Source: Ascidia mentula
Taxonomy: Eukaryota; Chordata; Ascidiacea; Phlebobranchia; Ascidiidae
DNA length: 64,000 nt
Direction of reading: 5' to 3'
Assembly: GCA_947561715.1 (NCBI GenBank)
Contig: OX387198.1
Coordinates: 12,772,001 to 12,836,000, forward strand
Shown here piece after piece: positions 45,801-57,900 of this stretch. The position numbers were made by a program, and so were the translations under genes. Every line of letters begins with the position of its first letter. Within the stretch, counting starts at the first letter, position 1. The notes under the pieces were generated by a model, which was given only the letters and a program-made list of their open reading frames with translations, was not told the origin of the DNA and made no database searches.

Positions 45801-48404
45801 TAAAAAAGTAGTAAAGTTATGTGAGCTAAAGACAGATGGCAACTGTTTCGACCTATTCGTTCTTATCAGTGCAGCTTGGTGACTGTTGTAGCCGATCTTG
45901 CACGTCAAACGACCAAGCAAACACTTTCTGCCCACCTGCCTGTGGCTCACATAATTCATTGGCTTCCAATATTTATTATAGTGAAATTGATCAAAAACAG
46001 TAAATCATTCTTGAATATAGTTTTTGGGAAGACCTAAGCGACTATAAAAAGGTTCACCTTGGACGTTGATGTAAGCTTTCCTGGAGCGCACTTTATCGAG
46101 TGGATCTTGACATTCGTAAACTCCGTCGTCGTCGATTGTGACGTTCTCAATTCGCAAATTCTGTTCACCTAAAGGAGAAAACCGTTTATACAAATTACAG
46201 CATGTACATTTCCATATCACATTGTTAGCGAGACCATTAGGGTCGTAACCTTGTCATAAAATATTTCGTTTTTTGCCCAAAATGCTGTAATTATCACCAG
46301 TTAAATGTAAAGTTACGTATGTATTGGTAGCAGATTTAGTGGAAATGGGGGTTATAACAAGGTAATTGTTACCGATTGTGTTGGTGTGTTGCAAGCTGTA
46401 TCTGTTTATTGGCGAGTATCCGTCTATACCAAATATGGCGAAGCCGTCTTTCGTCCACGTGACAGTATTCTGTAACATATTTCACATTAGACAAGCGAAA
46501 AAATTATGAAAATCTTCGGAACAATACAATTTAAATGTTTTTTCTTAGATGAAATTGCTACGGGGTTGCATTTATGGCACAGTGAAGTCTTTGGAACTCG
46601 AAATTAAAGTTTAATGATGAATTTGAAATACCAGACGCCCGATGAACAGGTTTTTGTGGAAGAATAGCGTATCTGCTAATCTAAAATAAATGCAATTCCC
46701 TTACAAGAAAAACCATCAGCAACCAAACACATAGTCAAAATAACCTTTTCCCAAACAGGCTGCTTTAGACCAAAATCTCCACACGTTTACCTGGTAGTTT
46801 TCAATGTGACACTGAATGACAATCTGCCTCGTTCCGGCGAAGACGGTCTCGTTTGAAGGCTGGCGGAGAAAACGAACCGGGGCTGATTCCGCGAGCATTT
46901 CTAATGCAAACAAACAATAGATAACGACATCACATGGGTAATTATTATTAAGGTGGACAATGCCGATTACCGTATGTCCCTTTGCAGTGCATTAATTCTC
47001 TACGACAGGTTTACAGCGCACAGGGGAGTTCGGCCTATTAAAGATTAGGATGATCCTGGCCCAAATTTTTAAGATTAAGTGCCTTCAAGTTACAACGACG
47101 CAAAACGCGCCAAGATTGGTGGAACGTGCTCGTTTTGAAATAGGTCACCAATGCTTTTGGGCGTATGGTCTCGTGATATCACCAACAAACTTGTTTTAAA
47201 TATTTAAGTAAATTTATTTTAATGAATTGTACAAGCTGATCCAAAAACTAGAGCGGCAAATCAAAGAGAAAAGAAAATGGATTTCACAGTGGCGATCGAC
47301 GGAATAAAAGCAGTGCGTCAAACGTCGCGTTACTATGGAGACCCGCCGGAACTTCGTAAGTCAAAAATCCCGTCAACAATTATGAAATACGGTCGGGCCG
47401 CGGGGATCCCGCTGCCATTCGGCCGAAATAAAAAGGCCTGAAAAAATGGTGGCGTTGCGAGATGTTCGTCGCCACGAAGTCCTTTGTTGGCAGTGAACAA
47501 AACAAACACGCGAGACCGGGCACTGGCCGGCCCATGGCCCCCAGCGTCAGCGGGCGCTGTGTCTAGTTTGGCGGCTTCATAAAAGCAACATGAAAATGTG
47601 GCCCTGCAACGTGTTTCGTCTTAATTAAGGCGTAGTAAAAAGCAACGCTCCGCCTTGCGATGGATGAAGAATTACGGCGAACGTTTGGGCGTTTCCTGAA
47701 CAGTTGATTGGGTAATTTACCATCGGCCACACTAACCAACCACAATTCTCACTGTATTAGGTTTACGTCCAGTTTTACAATCTTAAGTCTATCTTATTAG
47801 TGACGTTTTAATAATCTCGTGGCAAAGTGCTACAACAACGATATTAAAACAAACTTCAGTTCGCAAACATGAAAAAACTTTTTCTTTATTTGAAAAAATT
47901 CAGGGTGGCTTTGTTTCTGGCAACACAATCCAGTATTGTAAACTAGCGAAAGCGGCATAATTTTTAACTCCCATTATATAAGCCAAGCTACCCCACTGGC
48001 AAACTCCCATGCGCACACCCAGCACAAAGACGCATCTTATGTAATTCGGCGCATGTTTGTTTGCATATTAAACGTAAACATCGCATTACGCCAGCGTGGG
48101 GGCGCCTGATAAGAAGCATTCCAGCTTGAATCTAATATAAGAAGACGATGGTTCACTGAGCTATGATGTCATACCCACATCGCGCGCTTCTGATAAACGG
48201 ATTACGTACTTATGTTTAAATCCAGTTTTGACGATTGCATCGTATCCTGTTTCAAAACTTTACTCAATAGGGAAGTTTGGTTAAAAAGGAAATTAACGAA
48301 AAAACGAGGGCGTTAATTAACGTGATTTCCCTACCTTGGAAGCTCCAAAGCAGCAAGCTGATGAAAAAGCTCCATTGTATATTCCCCCTCAGCCCGTTTG
48401 GCAT
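33803..48404 (-). CDS. NPHS1: Nephrin (Ig-superfamily adhesion receptor)
   Basis: Single-pass adhesion protein; in vertebrates it builds the podocyte slit diaphragm, its insect kin act in myoblast and nephrocyte contacts. Thirty exons with agreeing phases, 1,623 residues: 48335-48404, 46791-46900, 46373-46469, 46058-46168, 45446-45622, 44820-44957, 44270-44391, 42650-42815, 42232-42346, 41972-42143, 41742-41870, 41351-41584, 41160-41278, 40675-40839, 40037-40449, 39595-39716, 39296-39458, 38760-38940, 38413-38576, 38222-38342, 37771-37964, 37661-37693, 37409-37537, 36918-37040, 36512-36618, 36322-36430, 35826-36110, 35005-35318, 34393-34614, 33803-34069. Signal peptide 1-23; nine Ig-like modules to about 989, the seventh (about 645-779) without the Cys pair, like nephrin's spacer; FN3 about 990-1094 (LSWHAGFDGGAP); TM 1113-1136; 487-residue tail ending GTLFV, a possible class II PDZ ligand. 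The domain order is that of nephrin, not Kirrel. Confidence 0.93.
34175..34290 (-). repeat. tRNA-like SINE remnant
   Basis: Minus strand carries a perfect T-arm/box B, GGGTTCGAATCCC (34197-34209), with 3' sequence ATCAGTGTAGTAGCCACC. No complete tRNA cloverleaf or clear A box was found upstream, so this looks like a tRNA-derived SINE piece in the last nephrin intron rather than a tRNA gene. Confidence 0.4.
43190..43380. promoter_or_regulatory. Candidate intronic enhancer with 20-bp palindrome
   Basis: Inside the 1.4-kb nephrin intron 42816-44269. TGAGATATCGCGATATCTCA (43301-43320) is a perfect palindrome holding two AGATAT sites; CGATAA lies just left and TTATCG just right. Two CACGTG E-boxes sit at 43200 and 43280, and CTTATC and AGATAG follow near 43375. 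Dense, symmetric GATA-type and E-box sites suggest a regulatory module. Function is inferred only. Confidence 0.4.
44639..44760. mobile_element. Foldback MITE, copy 1
   Basis: Starts AAGCCAAAGATAAGATGTTG and ends with the approximate inverse (CAGCATCTTAGCTTTGG). Its first 50 bases match 63235-63285 closely, so the two are one family. In a nephrin intron. Confidence 0.45.
45824..45876 (-). ncRNA. Type I hammerhead ribozyme, nephrin intron
   Basis: Minus strand, the sense strand of nephrin, between exons 46058-46168 and 45446-45622. AGCTGCA (stem I), CTGATAA (core with one change), GAACGAATAGGTC (stem II region), GAAA, stem III ACAG-TTGCCAT-CTGT, cleavage triplet GTC, TTTAGCT (stem I, one mismatch and one wobble). 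The flank CAGTCACC before stem I is shared with 25353-25364. Probably weakened but clearly of the same family. Confidence 0.7.
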
Positions 48405-51400
48405 TTTTCTCACGTTCCTATTTACCCGCAATGGGCTGAATCCACCAAATAGTATCATCAGCAATATAATAATTTTATCCAAATATAAAGTCAAGAAATC
48501 TGAAGAAAAAGACAAATTGTTGTGAAAAAATTGAAACAAAACATATTCCTCAGCCTTGATGAGTCACAATAGTCAAAGTGGTGGCAATCAAAAAAGATAA
48601 GGCGACATCAGCGCAGTCGCTTACACTATCTCCATCAACTACAAAGAACAAGATCAACCTTGAATGCAATCTAGCAATACCCCAGTCTTCGTCGCATACC
48701 CTGACTTGATAAACCACTTAAAACCCTTTAGTATCCTCACTTTCCCACGTAGGGCTGAGCCAATCACAGTAGATTAAGAAAGTCGCTAAACCCTGTAGCC
48801 TCCAGCATTTAGGCTTGCTTCTGTCGCATCAACATTTTGCTTGATTACTTCCCTAATTGTGAGCAAAGAAAATACTGAGCCTGTCCAAAGGTTTCGATTT
48901 CAATGCAGTGCAACTGAGTTCGAAGTGAGAAAAATAATTTGAGGAAATAATTCTGTCGTTCTTTATTGTTTGAAGTTTTCTTTGCGCTGGCAGACGAACG
49001 TATGGTAAAATTGGCCGAGTTGAAAGCTGCACCCGAATGCTAAATAATTTCTAATTGTGTAAGCTGTTGTAGCTTTAATGGCGCACACAATTATTTGACA
49101 AGAAAGCTATACACATAATTTACTTCGAAGTAGCATGCTGAAGGAGCCTGAAGTCACAACTAAATATTCTCTCTGGCATTGAATAATGCGCAGATAAAAT
49201 ACATGGCTGATTTTTTGTAAATGTTGAGAACAGTTGAAACACTGACACCCACTCCATCGCACGTGCAACGCATCCCATAAAACTGCTTATTAGACAAAAT
49301 CTAAGACAAAAGCGGGCGTTCTTTTAGTGGCCGCAAACACCCGGCGCGTCCCCACCAACTAAAGTCGTAAAATCATCGCAACTCCTATTAAAACCCTTTC
49401 CATCTCGTTCTGTTTTTTCTTCTATCTACCGTGTCCTGGACTGCCTCAATCCAGTCAATCAAATGCGAACAAGCAACGAGTCGCCTTTATCATTTCAGAT
49501 AGTGACGCTGTTCGCCACAGCACGCTTCCTTCTTAACCGAGGCCGACTGTTTTTTCCTTCACTGTCGCGCTGCTTGGCTCCAGGTCCCGCTGCGTTCGTC
49601 CTAACGCGCGATCCGTACGTTATCGCAATCTCATTGCCAAGAGTAATTGTTTTTTTAATGCGACAACCTGCATTGGACAGGAAGCGGACGTTGTCCAGGG
49701 AGAAGGAATTTCGAACAGACGTCAGGGAATCGCATGGGGTTTAATTTCGTCAGGTGAAATCCCTAAAATGAATTACATTTCTTGTTCGCGATTGGCAAGG
49801 GCGCCTAATGGTTTGATATCTGATAACCGCAGAAGGTGACGCGGACATTTTTGGACATTTTTTAAGAAATTTATGCGGAACAAACATACATGATAAAAAA
49901 CATTTTTCATGCAAAACATCCCGCAATATTTCTGATACATTCCAGTATGTTTTAGAAAACTCGTTCCCACAAAAATAACGTTTGTGTAACAAAATACAAA
50001 ATCTCGCACTTCGCCTAAAGTTCCCCGGAGAAAGAGAAATGATCAATATAAACTATCAATGCGCCAAATACATCATCGATCCTAACTTTAATCCTTGTCC
50101 CAATTAAGACAAATTTCGTCTCCTTGTACCGCGGTTTACACAGCAATGTTGAACTGCCCAAGCATTCCGTGAGACAACTTCGAATCAAGCAACTTGCGGA
50201 TTTATATGATTGGCTCTGCTTATAGCACTGGCTGAACGTAAAATTGACCAAAATGTAATCAAGGGTTACTAATCGCAATGGCTAACTTGACTATTCAGAA
50301 AAGCATTTTGTTTCATTCGCAAAATTACAGAATAAAACCCATTACACATCACCCACAGAATTATAACCGGATACCCAAAGACATAAAGACTACACCTCCT
50401 GTGACGGTAACAAGCACATTACAAAATCGCAAACTGCCACTGTTACTGTCGTTAGCTATTCTTCCATCTTTACAGATGCAACTGCGAATAGCAGTGTTAC
50501 GTCATAAACAGTTTCCAGCCTTTTGTAAGATCACAAAACACAGCACAGTGTTTCCTATAGACTGTGCAACGAAGACAAAGTAAATGACTCGTAATCCCCA
50601 AAATCTCTATGTAGGAAAGCATTAATCGAATTGTGGGAGTCGCCATTTCTTGACGTAAAAGCGTCCTAGCGACTTTTAGTAGATAATCGGATTTGTCTGG
50701 GACGAAACGTAACAGTTGGGGGCGCGAACTTCATGGGAACAACAAAAGGAAAATCCAGACTGTTCTTGGACAAAAGTATCGTGATTTTCTTTAATTTTTT
50801 TGTAGAATACAAAGGATTAACCAGAGGAACGCTACAAAACATCAAGCTTTAAAAAAAAACAGATATACTTAGATTGGTAACATGCCAACTCTATCTGTGA
50901 GAAACGGATGCACGCCATGTTTTTGGTTTTGTCAACAGTGACATACTTAAAGTCGATTCCTTCCGGAAGAATCCGTTTGGACACCTGTTCTGTAGCAATC
51001 CCTATGCGTATAACCAACCACCAACTGCGAAAACGTGTGTGATGCAACAATTGCCGCGTTAACCGCGGGATGCTTCCAAGCAGCTCGGCGCGCCGACAAT
51101 TCCACGAACAACCGGTACACGTGGTGCCCGAAGGAATTGCAACAGTTTGGTTCGAGTGTTTAAAAGGAAATAAAACGGAAGACTTGGCTGGAGATCTCAA
51201 TACCAGATGCTACAGGTGTGTGCACTGCGTATTTAAGACAATCACCATTGTCGGTGTTAAATAACGTTCAGCTGCAACAATGGAATCTATAACTGATAGG
51301 CAAAAAGGGTTAACATTCTTGTGAAAAGAATTAAAAAAGCATTGGTGCAGAATTGTTTTACCGTCTCTTAATTTAAAGCAGTGGTTCACAATCTTTTTAC

Positions 51401-54400
51401 CCTTGAACTGTTAGAGTTCCAAAAGTATGCACCTTTACCATAACAAATCTATTCAAAAGGAAAATATTGTATATTAGGGACCCAGTAAAAAGTGACCGGT
51501 GGTTAAAAAACACTGATTTAAAGTACAAGCAAGCGGGGACGTTAATATGTTATTACCCGACAAACAGCAAAAGGCCATAAAATCTACCAAGCAGGTCAAA
51601 GTCGCGAAATATCTAGTTACGAACACCCGCACTTTTTCAAATATCTTTCTCTGTGGGGAGCATTTTCTGCGCGTTTGTTGCAAAGATTGTGTGACCCCGA
51701 TTTCTCGAAACAAACAATCACCGAGGACGTGAATCAGCTGCAGAACGCCTGTCGGGTTTGTTTTCTCAAAATGTCCCGTTTCTAGATTAGGAACAGAAGC
51801 ACGTTGCTTGTTCAACTACGCACACAAATAAATGAATGATCCAATACGGAAGACGAGCCCTGCGGGATTACATTTTCCATGCTTGTACTTGTTCCGGATT
51901 CAGCAGTTCAAACGGCAAAAACGAGTCCCCGACTTTTTGGTGTCTTAAAGTGAATCTTTTTACAAACCGTTGTTTTCTCTACATGCAAAACAGCTGAAAT
52001 GTTAATTACAGAAATAAGGTTCACAGGCTTCGCAGCCAAGGCATTGCATTACAGAATTACAGAAATGTTGAAACAAGTCGATTTTGTGCTGAAATAACCA
52101 AAGCAGCTCTCATCCGAATCCTTGTTTAAATGGATTGGGAAATATGCGAAGGCACGACAACAAAGGTTGAGAGATGCTTTATGACGTTAAAGGTTAGATC
52201 CCTCATGAACTTACGAAGAAAATTAGGGGCCAACTGGCCAAACCACAACGACTCCTTACAAAAAGAACACTCTCGCCCGATGAACAGCTGTTTCACAAAC
52301 ACCTAGTGTATTCGTTTATAAAAGGAACATACACAAATAAAGCGATTGAAAACGGAACAATTTTGAATAGTAAAAGTAAATACTAACAAAACGTGCCGTA
52401 TACTTTTCGTCCCCAAAAGCGTTTTTCCAAACCTCGCTCAAAAAATTTCTTGGTGCCCGATGTATCAGCGACTTGTCACATGTAATCAGCAACATTCAAA
52501 AACGATAAAGTTGAAAATTCCACACTGCGACGTCATTTCTGATACGACCTGTCAAGACTCGAGGCTCAAATTGGAAACTTTTATCAGCTACTATTTTCCC
52601 AAACGAAAACTCTGCTAAAAAATTTTGCTTTCAAAATATGCGGCCCCCTTTGCCTTGAGAATCATTGCTGCAAAAAGTAAACCCATATGCTATACTGTAT
52701 AAAATGCACATACATTTTTTTGTTTTTCCCATATCCTGTACATAATCAACGCGTATACATTCGAATTCGTCTCCGCAACTTGGAACGTATAATTGTGCTA
52801 TTACAGCCAACGCACAGCGCCTTTCCACTGAACGATAAGACGAAGAGAATGCGGTTTTAACCTTAAAACCAAGCAGCAGTGCATGATTAAGTACAACATA
52901 AGCAAGTTTGTATACCTGCAAAATCAGCTTACGACCCCGAGTTTGGCTCCACGGTCAGCACTGCGGCCACAAATCAATTACTAGATGCCTGCTGACCGCA
53001 CTAGGGCACACGCCACCATAAACATAAATTAACTCTGGAAGCCGTGTTAATCTGGCTCGGCGCTACAGCAACTTTAATTGGAATTGACAAAACGGACCAG
53101 CGCACCGCAGCGCTCGAACTTATTGCGGTTCTATGTAACTTGGTCATGGTTTATGTGGCAAAACTACCAGCAGATTATAGCATATTGTATGCATGGTTGG
53201 AAACATATTAAGTTCATACAAAGTACTTTAAAACAGCGGAGTGTATTCGGGTCGCTGCCAATAAAACGTTGCAATCATGCATGTTAGTTGTCATGTATGA
53301 ATTTTTTCGTTGTTCTATATAAGAGTAACATACCCTCTGTCATGTTCAACACACAACCAGAAGCATAAATTTACCTAAAAAATTATGCGTAAAACACATA
53401 TAAGGCAAGGTTAAGATTTACCGGTTGACTTGCTATTGAAGCCCTTTTAATTATATCAGGAAAATTACTGCGCTAAGGTATATATAGCATTAAAAAATGT
53501 TTCAAGCGATTTATAAATTGCTTTAAACCGTTGTGCTACTTACACAAGTAAGCGGAAAATCTGTATGTTGCGCGTGTGAAACTCCGTGCAGTCGGTGCCT
53601 GAAGGTCTTGGGGGAATGCTCTGTTTTCAGCACCCGTTCGTAGGGAACAAGTGCACTCATCGGGCAGGTACTTCGCTCTGACATCTCATTAGCCTCCCAG
53701 TTGCCAAGGGGATTGTGCTCGCTTTCGTATAAACTGTTGCCGCTGTTTTAAAGGTTGCAGCGGATACCGTGGCGGAGTAGTAACGTTTTGATGTGTTCTA
53801 CTCGAATCCTCTCGGCGCGCTAAGCTGCTCCCTCGGCGAATGAAATTTGAAACCTGGCGAAAAAATTTCCTGCTCGCACCGAGACCTCTGCGAGAAACAA
53901 GACAATAATTGAAAAACAATATCTTCTGTATAAGAGAGTTTCTGTTGCGGGAAGTTAACATTGTTCCGCGATATGCAATCATCCCTGTAAATCCCTTGAA
54001 TGCTCCCATTTGTTATTCCCACTTGAATAGATTAAATCGCACCAGACAATTCTTTGCGACTAGGCCATAATTCGAATTCCCGCAGATTAAAAAACGTTTT
54101 GGAGACAACACGACTGTGTCAAATATGTTATTGTTTGCTGTATATCACGCACTTTACACAAAATTATGCTTACCAAAGTTATCTTGCTGCATACGGCTTG
54201 TGGTGTGGTCGGTTTTCGTTTTCATGATCGCCAACAATACTTGCTTGCAAAGCGCAAAAACGTGTATGGGTGCGAAGACGGTTTTTTGGTCCCTTGGTTT
54301 TAAAGCAAACATTGGGTTGCCGATGGGCCCCATTTTGCTATTCATGGCCGCCTAGAGTGGTTTGGGTCCTCATGCGGACCTGAGTAGGTCTACAACAAAT

Positions 54401-54936
54401 ACTCGTTTGTTTTTTGTCACAAAGTAAGATAATGATCTTAAAGTCTTTATTACGCATAACATGGCTTAAAATAGGTGAATAATAGATACAAAGTTTTGAA
54501 CTTGCTTTTGTTTTGTTGTCTGTATTCTAATCGGTTGTTGTCAGCTATAGTAAATATACTTTAGATAGAAATCACACGAATTTAAATATTTTTTTTGTAC
54601 TTTTCAAACCGCTGGATTTACGTATGTTGTCGCCGTAATGGTTACTGTAAACAGGAAAGCGCGATCAGCCGGCCTTTGTTGATTACTTAGTGGTCGTAAT
54701 AAATGTTAACCGGTTAGTTTGAGCCTGTTTTTTTTATATTTATCAAGTTCACTTTTGTTCTTACAGCTCGAAGAAATTTCCAACCCAAAAAAGCTTTTAT
54801 TAAAGCTCACGGAAACAGCAAACAAATAGCATAATTTGGTCAAGTTTTGCAAACAGCAAGCTATACATCCTTCTAAAATATATTGCATTGCCTGCAAATA
54901 CGCCTTCTGACTACTGATTTTATTACACAAACAAGC
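48405..54936. other. Intergenic region between divergent nephrin and FAM161 genes
   Basis: 6.5 kb upstream of both genes. Contains one hAT-type MITE (51379-51515). Open frames at 49463-49744 (+), 50832-51200 (-) and 53689-54009 (-) show no rec­ognisable domain, splice-phase partner or repeat structure and are not called. Likely holds the 5' non-coding exons and regulatory DNA of both genes, but no single site stands out. Confidence 0.55.
51379..51515. mobile_element. hAT-type MITE (137 bp)
   Basis: Ends CAGTGGTTCACAATC and GGTGGTTAAAAAACACTG, flanked by a perfect 8-bp duplication ATTTAAAG (51371-51378 and 51516-51523). No coding capacity. Confidence 0.85.
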
Positions 54937-57900
54937 ATGGATGCACATTCCATGTCAAAACTGACAATGGCATCAGTAAAAAGACCAGTTACAGCAGGAA
55001 CAAAGAAACGACAGACTTTTTTGGATGAAAGCCTTGAGCAAGCAGGCAGTGCCTTGTCACTCGAAACTCAGGTATGATCCAAATAAAGTGTTATCAGAAG
55101 TGATATGATACTGGGCTATTTATGCACAAGGTATTACGATGTGTATTTATAGGCAAAGCAATTTACAAATAGACTGCTTTTGGTACAATGCAAACATAAA
55201 ACATTACAGGTCGAAACAGTGGCCATCTGTCTGCAGCTTACCCAATTGATGTTATTGGCTCTACTTTGCTTATAAAACATTCTATTGTAAACAACATTTT
55301 GATAAATTTGCGTTGTAATTTTTATTGTGCAGGATGCCTATGACCCACTGTATGTTCACCAACCGGAGCCACCAAATTTTAAGTCCTATTCAAACTCAGA
55401 ACCCATTGCTTTAAAAGCCTTCGACTCAAACAGGGAAACTCTGACTGCTGAGTTTTATTCTAAACTTCAAAATCTCAAAAAAGAGCACAAAAAGACTCTG
55501 AAGTTGCTTTCACAACTTTATGAGGATTCTAATTCGAGGTATGATAACAGCATGGACAGGTTTGGAGTAGTGTCTTTTATTTGAACTCTCTATATAGCAT
55601 GTATGTATGTTGAGCATAATAATATGTTAAATATTGTCTGCTCTTATTGGTTTAACAACTGAAATTTGTATATTGAACCATGTTAAATTGTTGTGACCTT
55701 TGTAGGCAGTGCAATCACTCTGCAAGAAACCACCAGGAAGCCATAAAGATCAAACGCAGCATGTGTGGCAGTCACCAAAATCGCTATTATGATGATGATG
55801 AGTCTGACGATGAACCAATTCAAATTCCAATGGATTCCTCAAGAATTATGAATTCCCAATCACATGAGCCAAGATACCAGGACTCACAATCTGATGGCTC
55901 ACAAGACACTGATGATGAGGAAAAAAGTGCCATGTCATCCTATGCTGAGTCAACCGAAGATGTGGTGTCCAGGATGTGGGAAGACTTTACACTGGAAAGT
56001 TACCTTGAGAAAAGAAGCACAAAGGACCAACTAAAAAGTAAGAGGAACGTAAGACCGAGAAGTGCACCACCCAAGAAAAAAGAATGGTCACCAATTATTA
56101 CCATTCCAAAACCCTTTAAGATGACATTGAGAGAGGAAGAAAAGAAGGGAAAATCTCACACTAGGTTGGGTTTGTTTATATTGATGACTAATGCAGTTAA
56201 ATGCTCAATCATACAGTATGTTACTTTCAACCGCTTGCAGAGTATATTATGCATCAAATAATATTAGCTGATAAAAAAAAACTCCAGAATTTCAGTACAT
56301 CTTTGACCTCAATATTTAATCATTTTTGTCACAAAAAACTAAAAGTGTGTTTTAACAAAAAATGTCTTACAATCCTCAAAACAAACAGAAACAGTAAAAT
56401 CCATGTAACTGCTGAGAAATTCATTTTTCTACATACAAACGACGTTGCTGTTTGTGTTGAGGATTTTTACAATCCTCCTAGTTTAAATGAGTTTCATATC
56501 CATACTGCAGTTCATCACATGAAATTTCGCTACATGAGAGAGAGAGAAGGGAAAAGGAGGAAGATGAACTTGGTTTTCGAATAAGACCTCGAGAACCCCC
56601 TGCTCATATTTACCTTCCCCTATTCGATGAGTTTAGAGAAAGACAGGAGCAACGATCAAGATTTAATCGCGAAAATGCAATTTCAACTCTAGTTGCCCTA
56701 CAGAAACCTTTTTCTTTCGCTGAACGGGATGAGGAAAAACGGAAAGAAAGGGTTTGTTATACTTTTACTTGTATGATTTTTGTTACAGTTTCGCCTCATT
56801 TCTCTTCAATTATTAGTATCCATAATTAATTAGGAACCATTTGTGATATTGATCATTTTCTGTACAGACGTAATTGCTTTACCAAACGTTGACAATGTGA
56901 CTTTAAATTTAGGAGCATAAAAAAAGACAAGAAGAATTACAGAAACTAAGGAACATTAAGAAGATGTCAAACTTTGAAGCTAGTCCTGTTCCTTATAGTG
57001 TCCATGACCCTACTGTGTCAGATCGCATCATTGAGGAGGGATTATACAGAAAGATTAAAAAGAAAATGAGGTCAGTGAAAAATTGTATTTGCCTGTTCAT
57101 CGATTTATGTTGTTTGGAAAGATGTTACATACAAAAAAATACATTTTTTATGACTTTTTTGTTGCTGGTAAGTACTAATGTCACTTAAAAAAACCTGGGT
57201 TGTGTATTTGTTTTTAAAACCACTTTGTAGTGTTTATAATTGTCATTTGTTAATCACATACCTGTTCTGGCATGTACAACAATGGTATCAACAATAGTTA
57301 ATCAATTGTATGTGTTTGTGGTGTGTGTTGTAGAACACATTGTAACCATAAGAACACAGAGTGAAAGGAAGTTTGAAACTTACCTTGTGTATAAGGTTAC
57401 CTACAAACTTTTCAATGAGGATTAATTGAGTGTAATTGTTAGGGGTATAGTTGGCAGATGGAGACCAAACATTCAGTTTAGTGTTTTTTCAACAACAAAA
57501 CAAAAACACCTGCAAGGGTTTTGAAGTTTTATTGTCAACACTGTGTCTGAATGCAACTTTCACCCAAACAAAAATGTGGGCAAAAGTATACCGTTGAAGC
57601 TTAACGCCTTTAAATGTCTTAGCTTTTTGGATTGTTGGCACAGAATAAATCATCTTAGTCGGCCACCACACATTACTAATTCCAGTCATCTTTATGAAAA
57701 TTTGTGCTCATAATGTGTGTAATAATGTGTTTACACTCAGGTCAGAAGACCTCATGCGGTCCTCTGCTCTTCCACCTCGCATGCAAGCTCACGAAGTTAT
57801 GGCGGGCGAGAAGAGACGCGTTTGGCAACGCGAAGTGGACAGAACTACAGCTCATTCGTTCCGCCCCGTAACACACGACGTTCCAGACTTCGATGCTCTG

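Noticed and set aside
48264-48539. 91-codon minus-strand frame taken as a whole
   Set aside because: Only the internal part 48335-48404 is used, as the nephrin signal-peptide exon; the rest is intron or untranslated.
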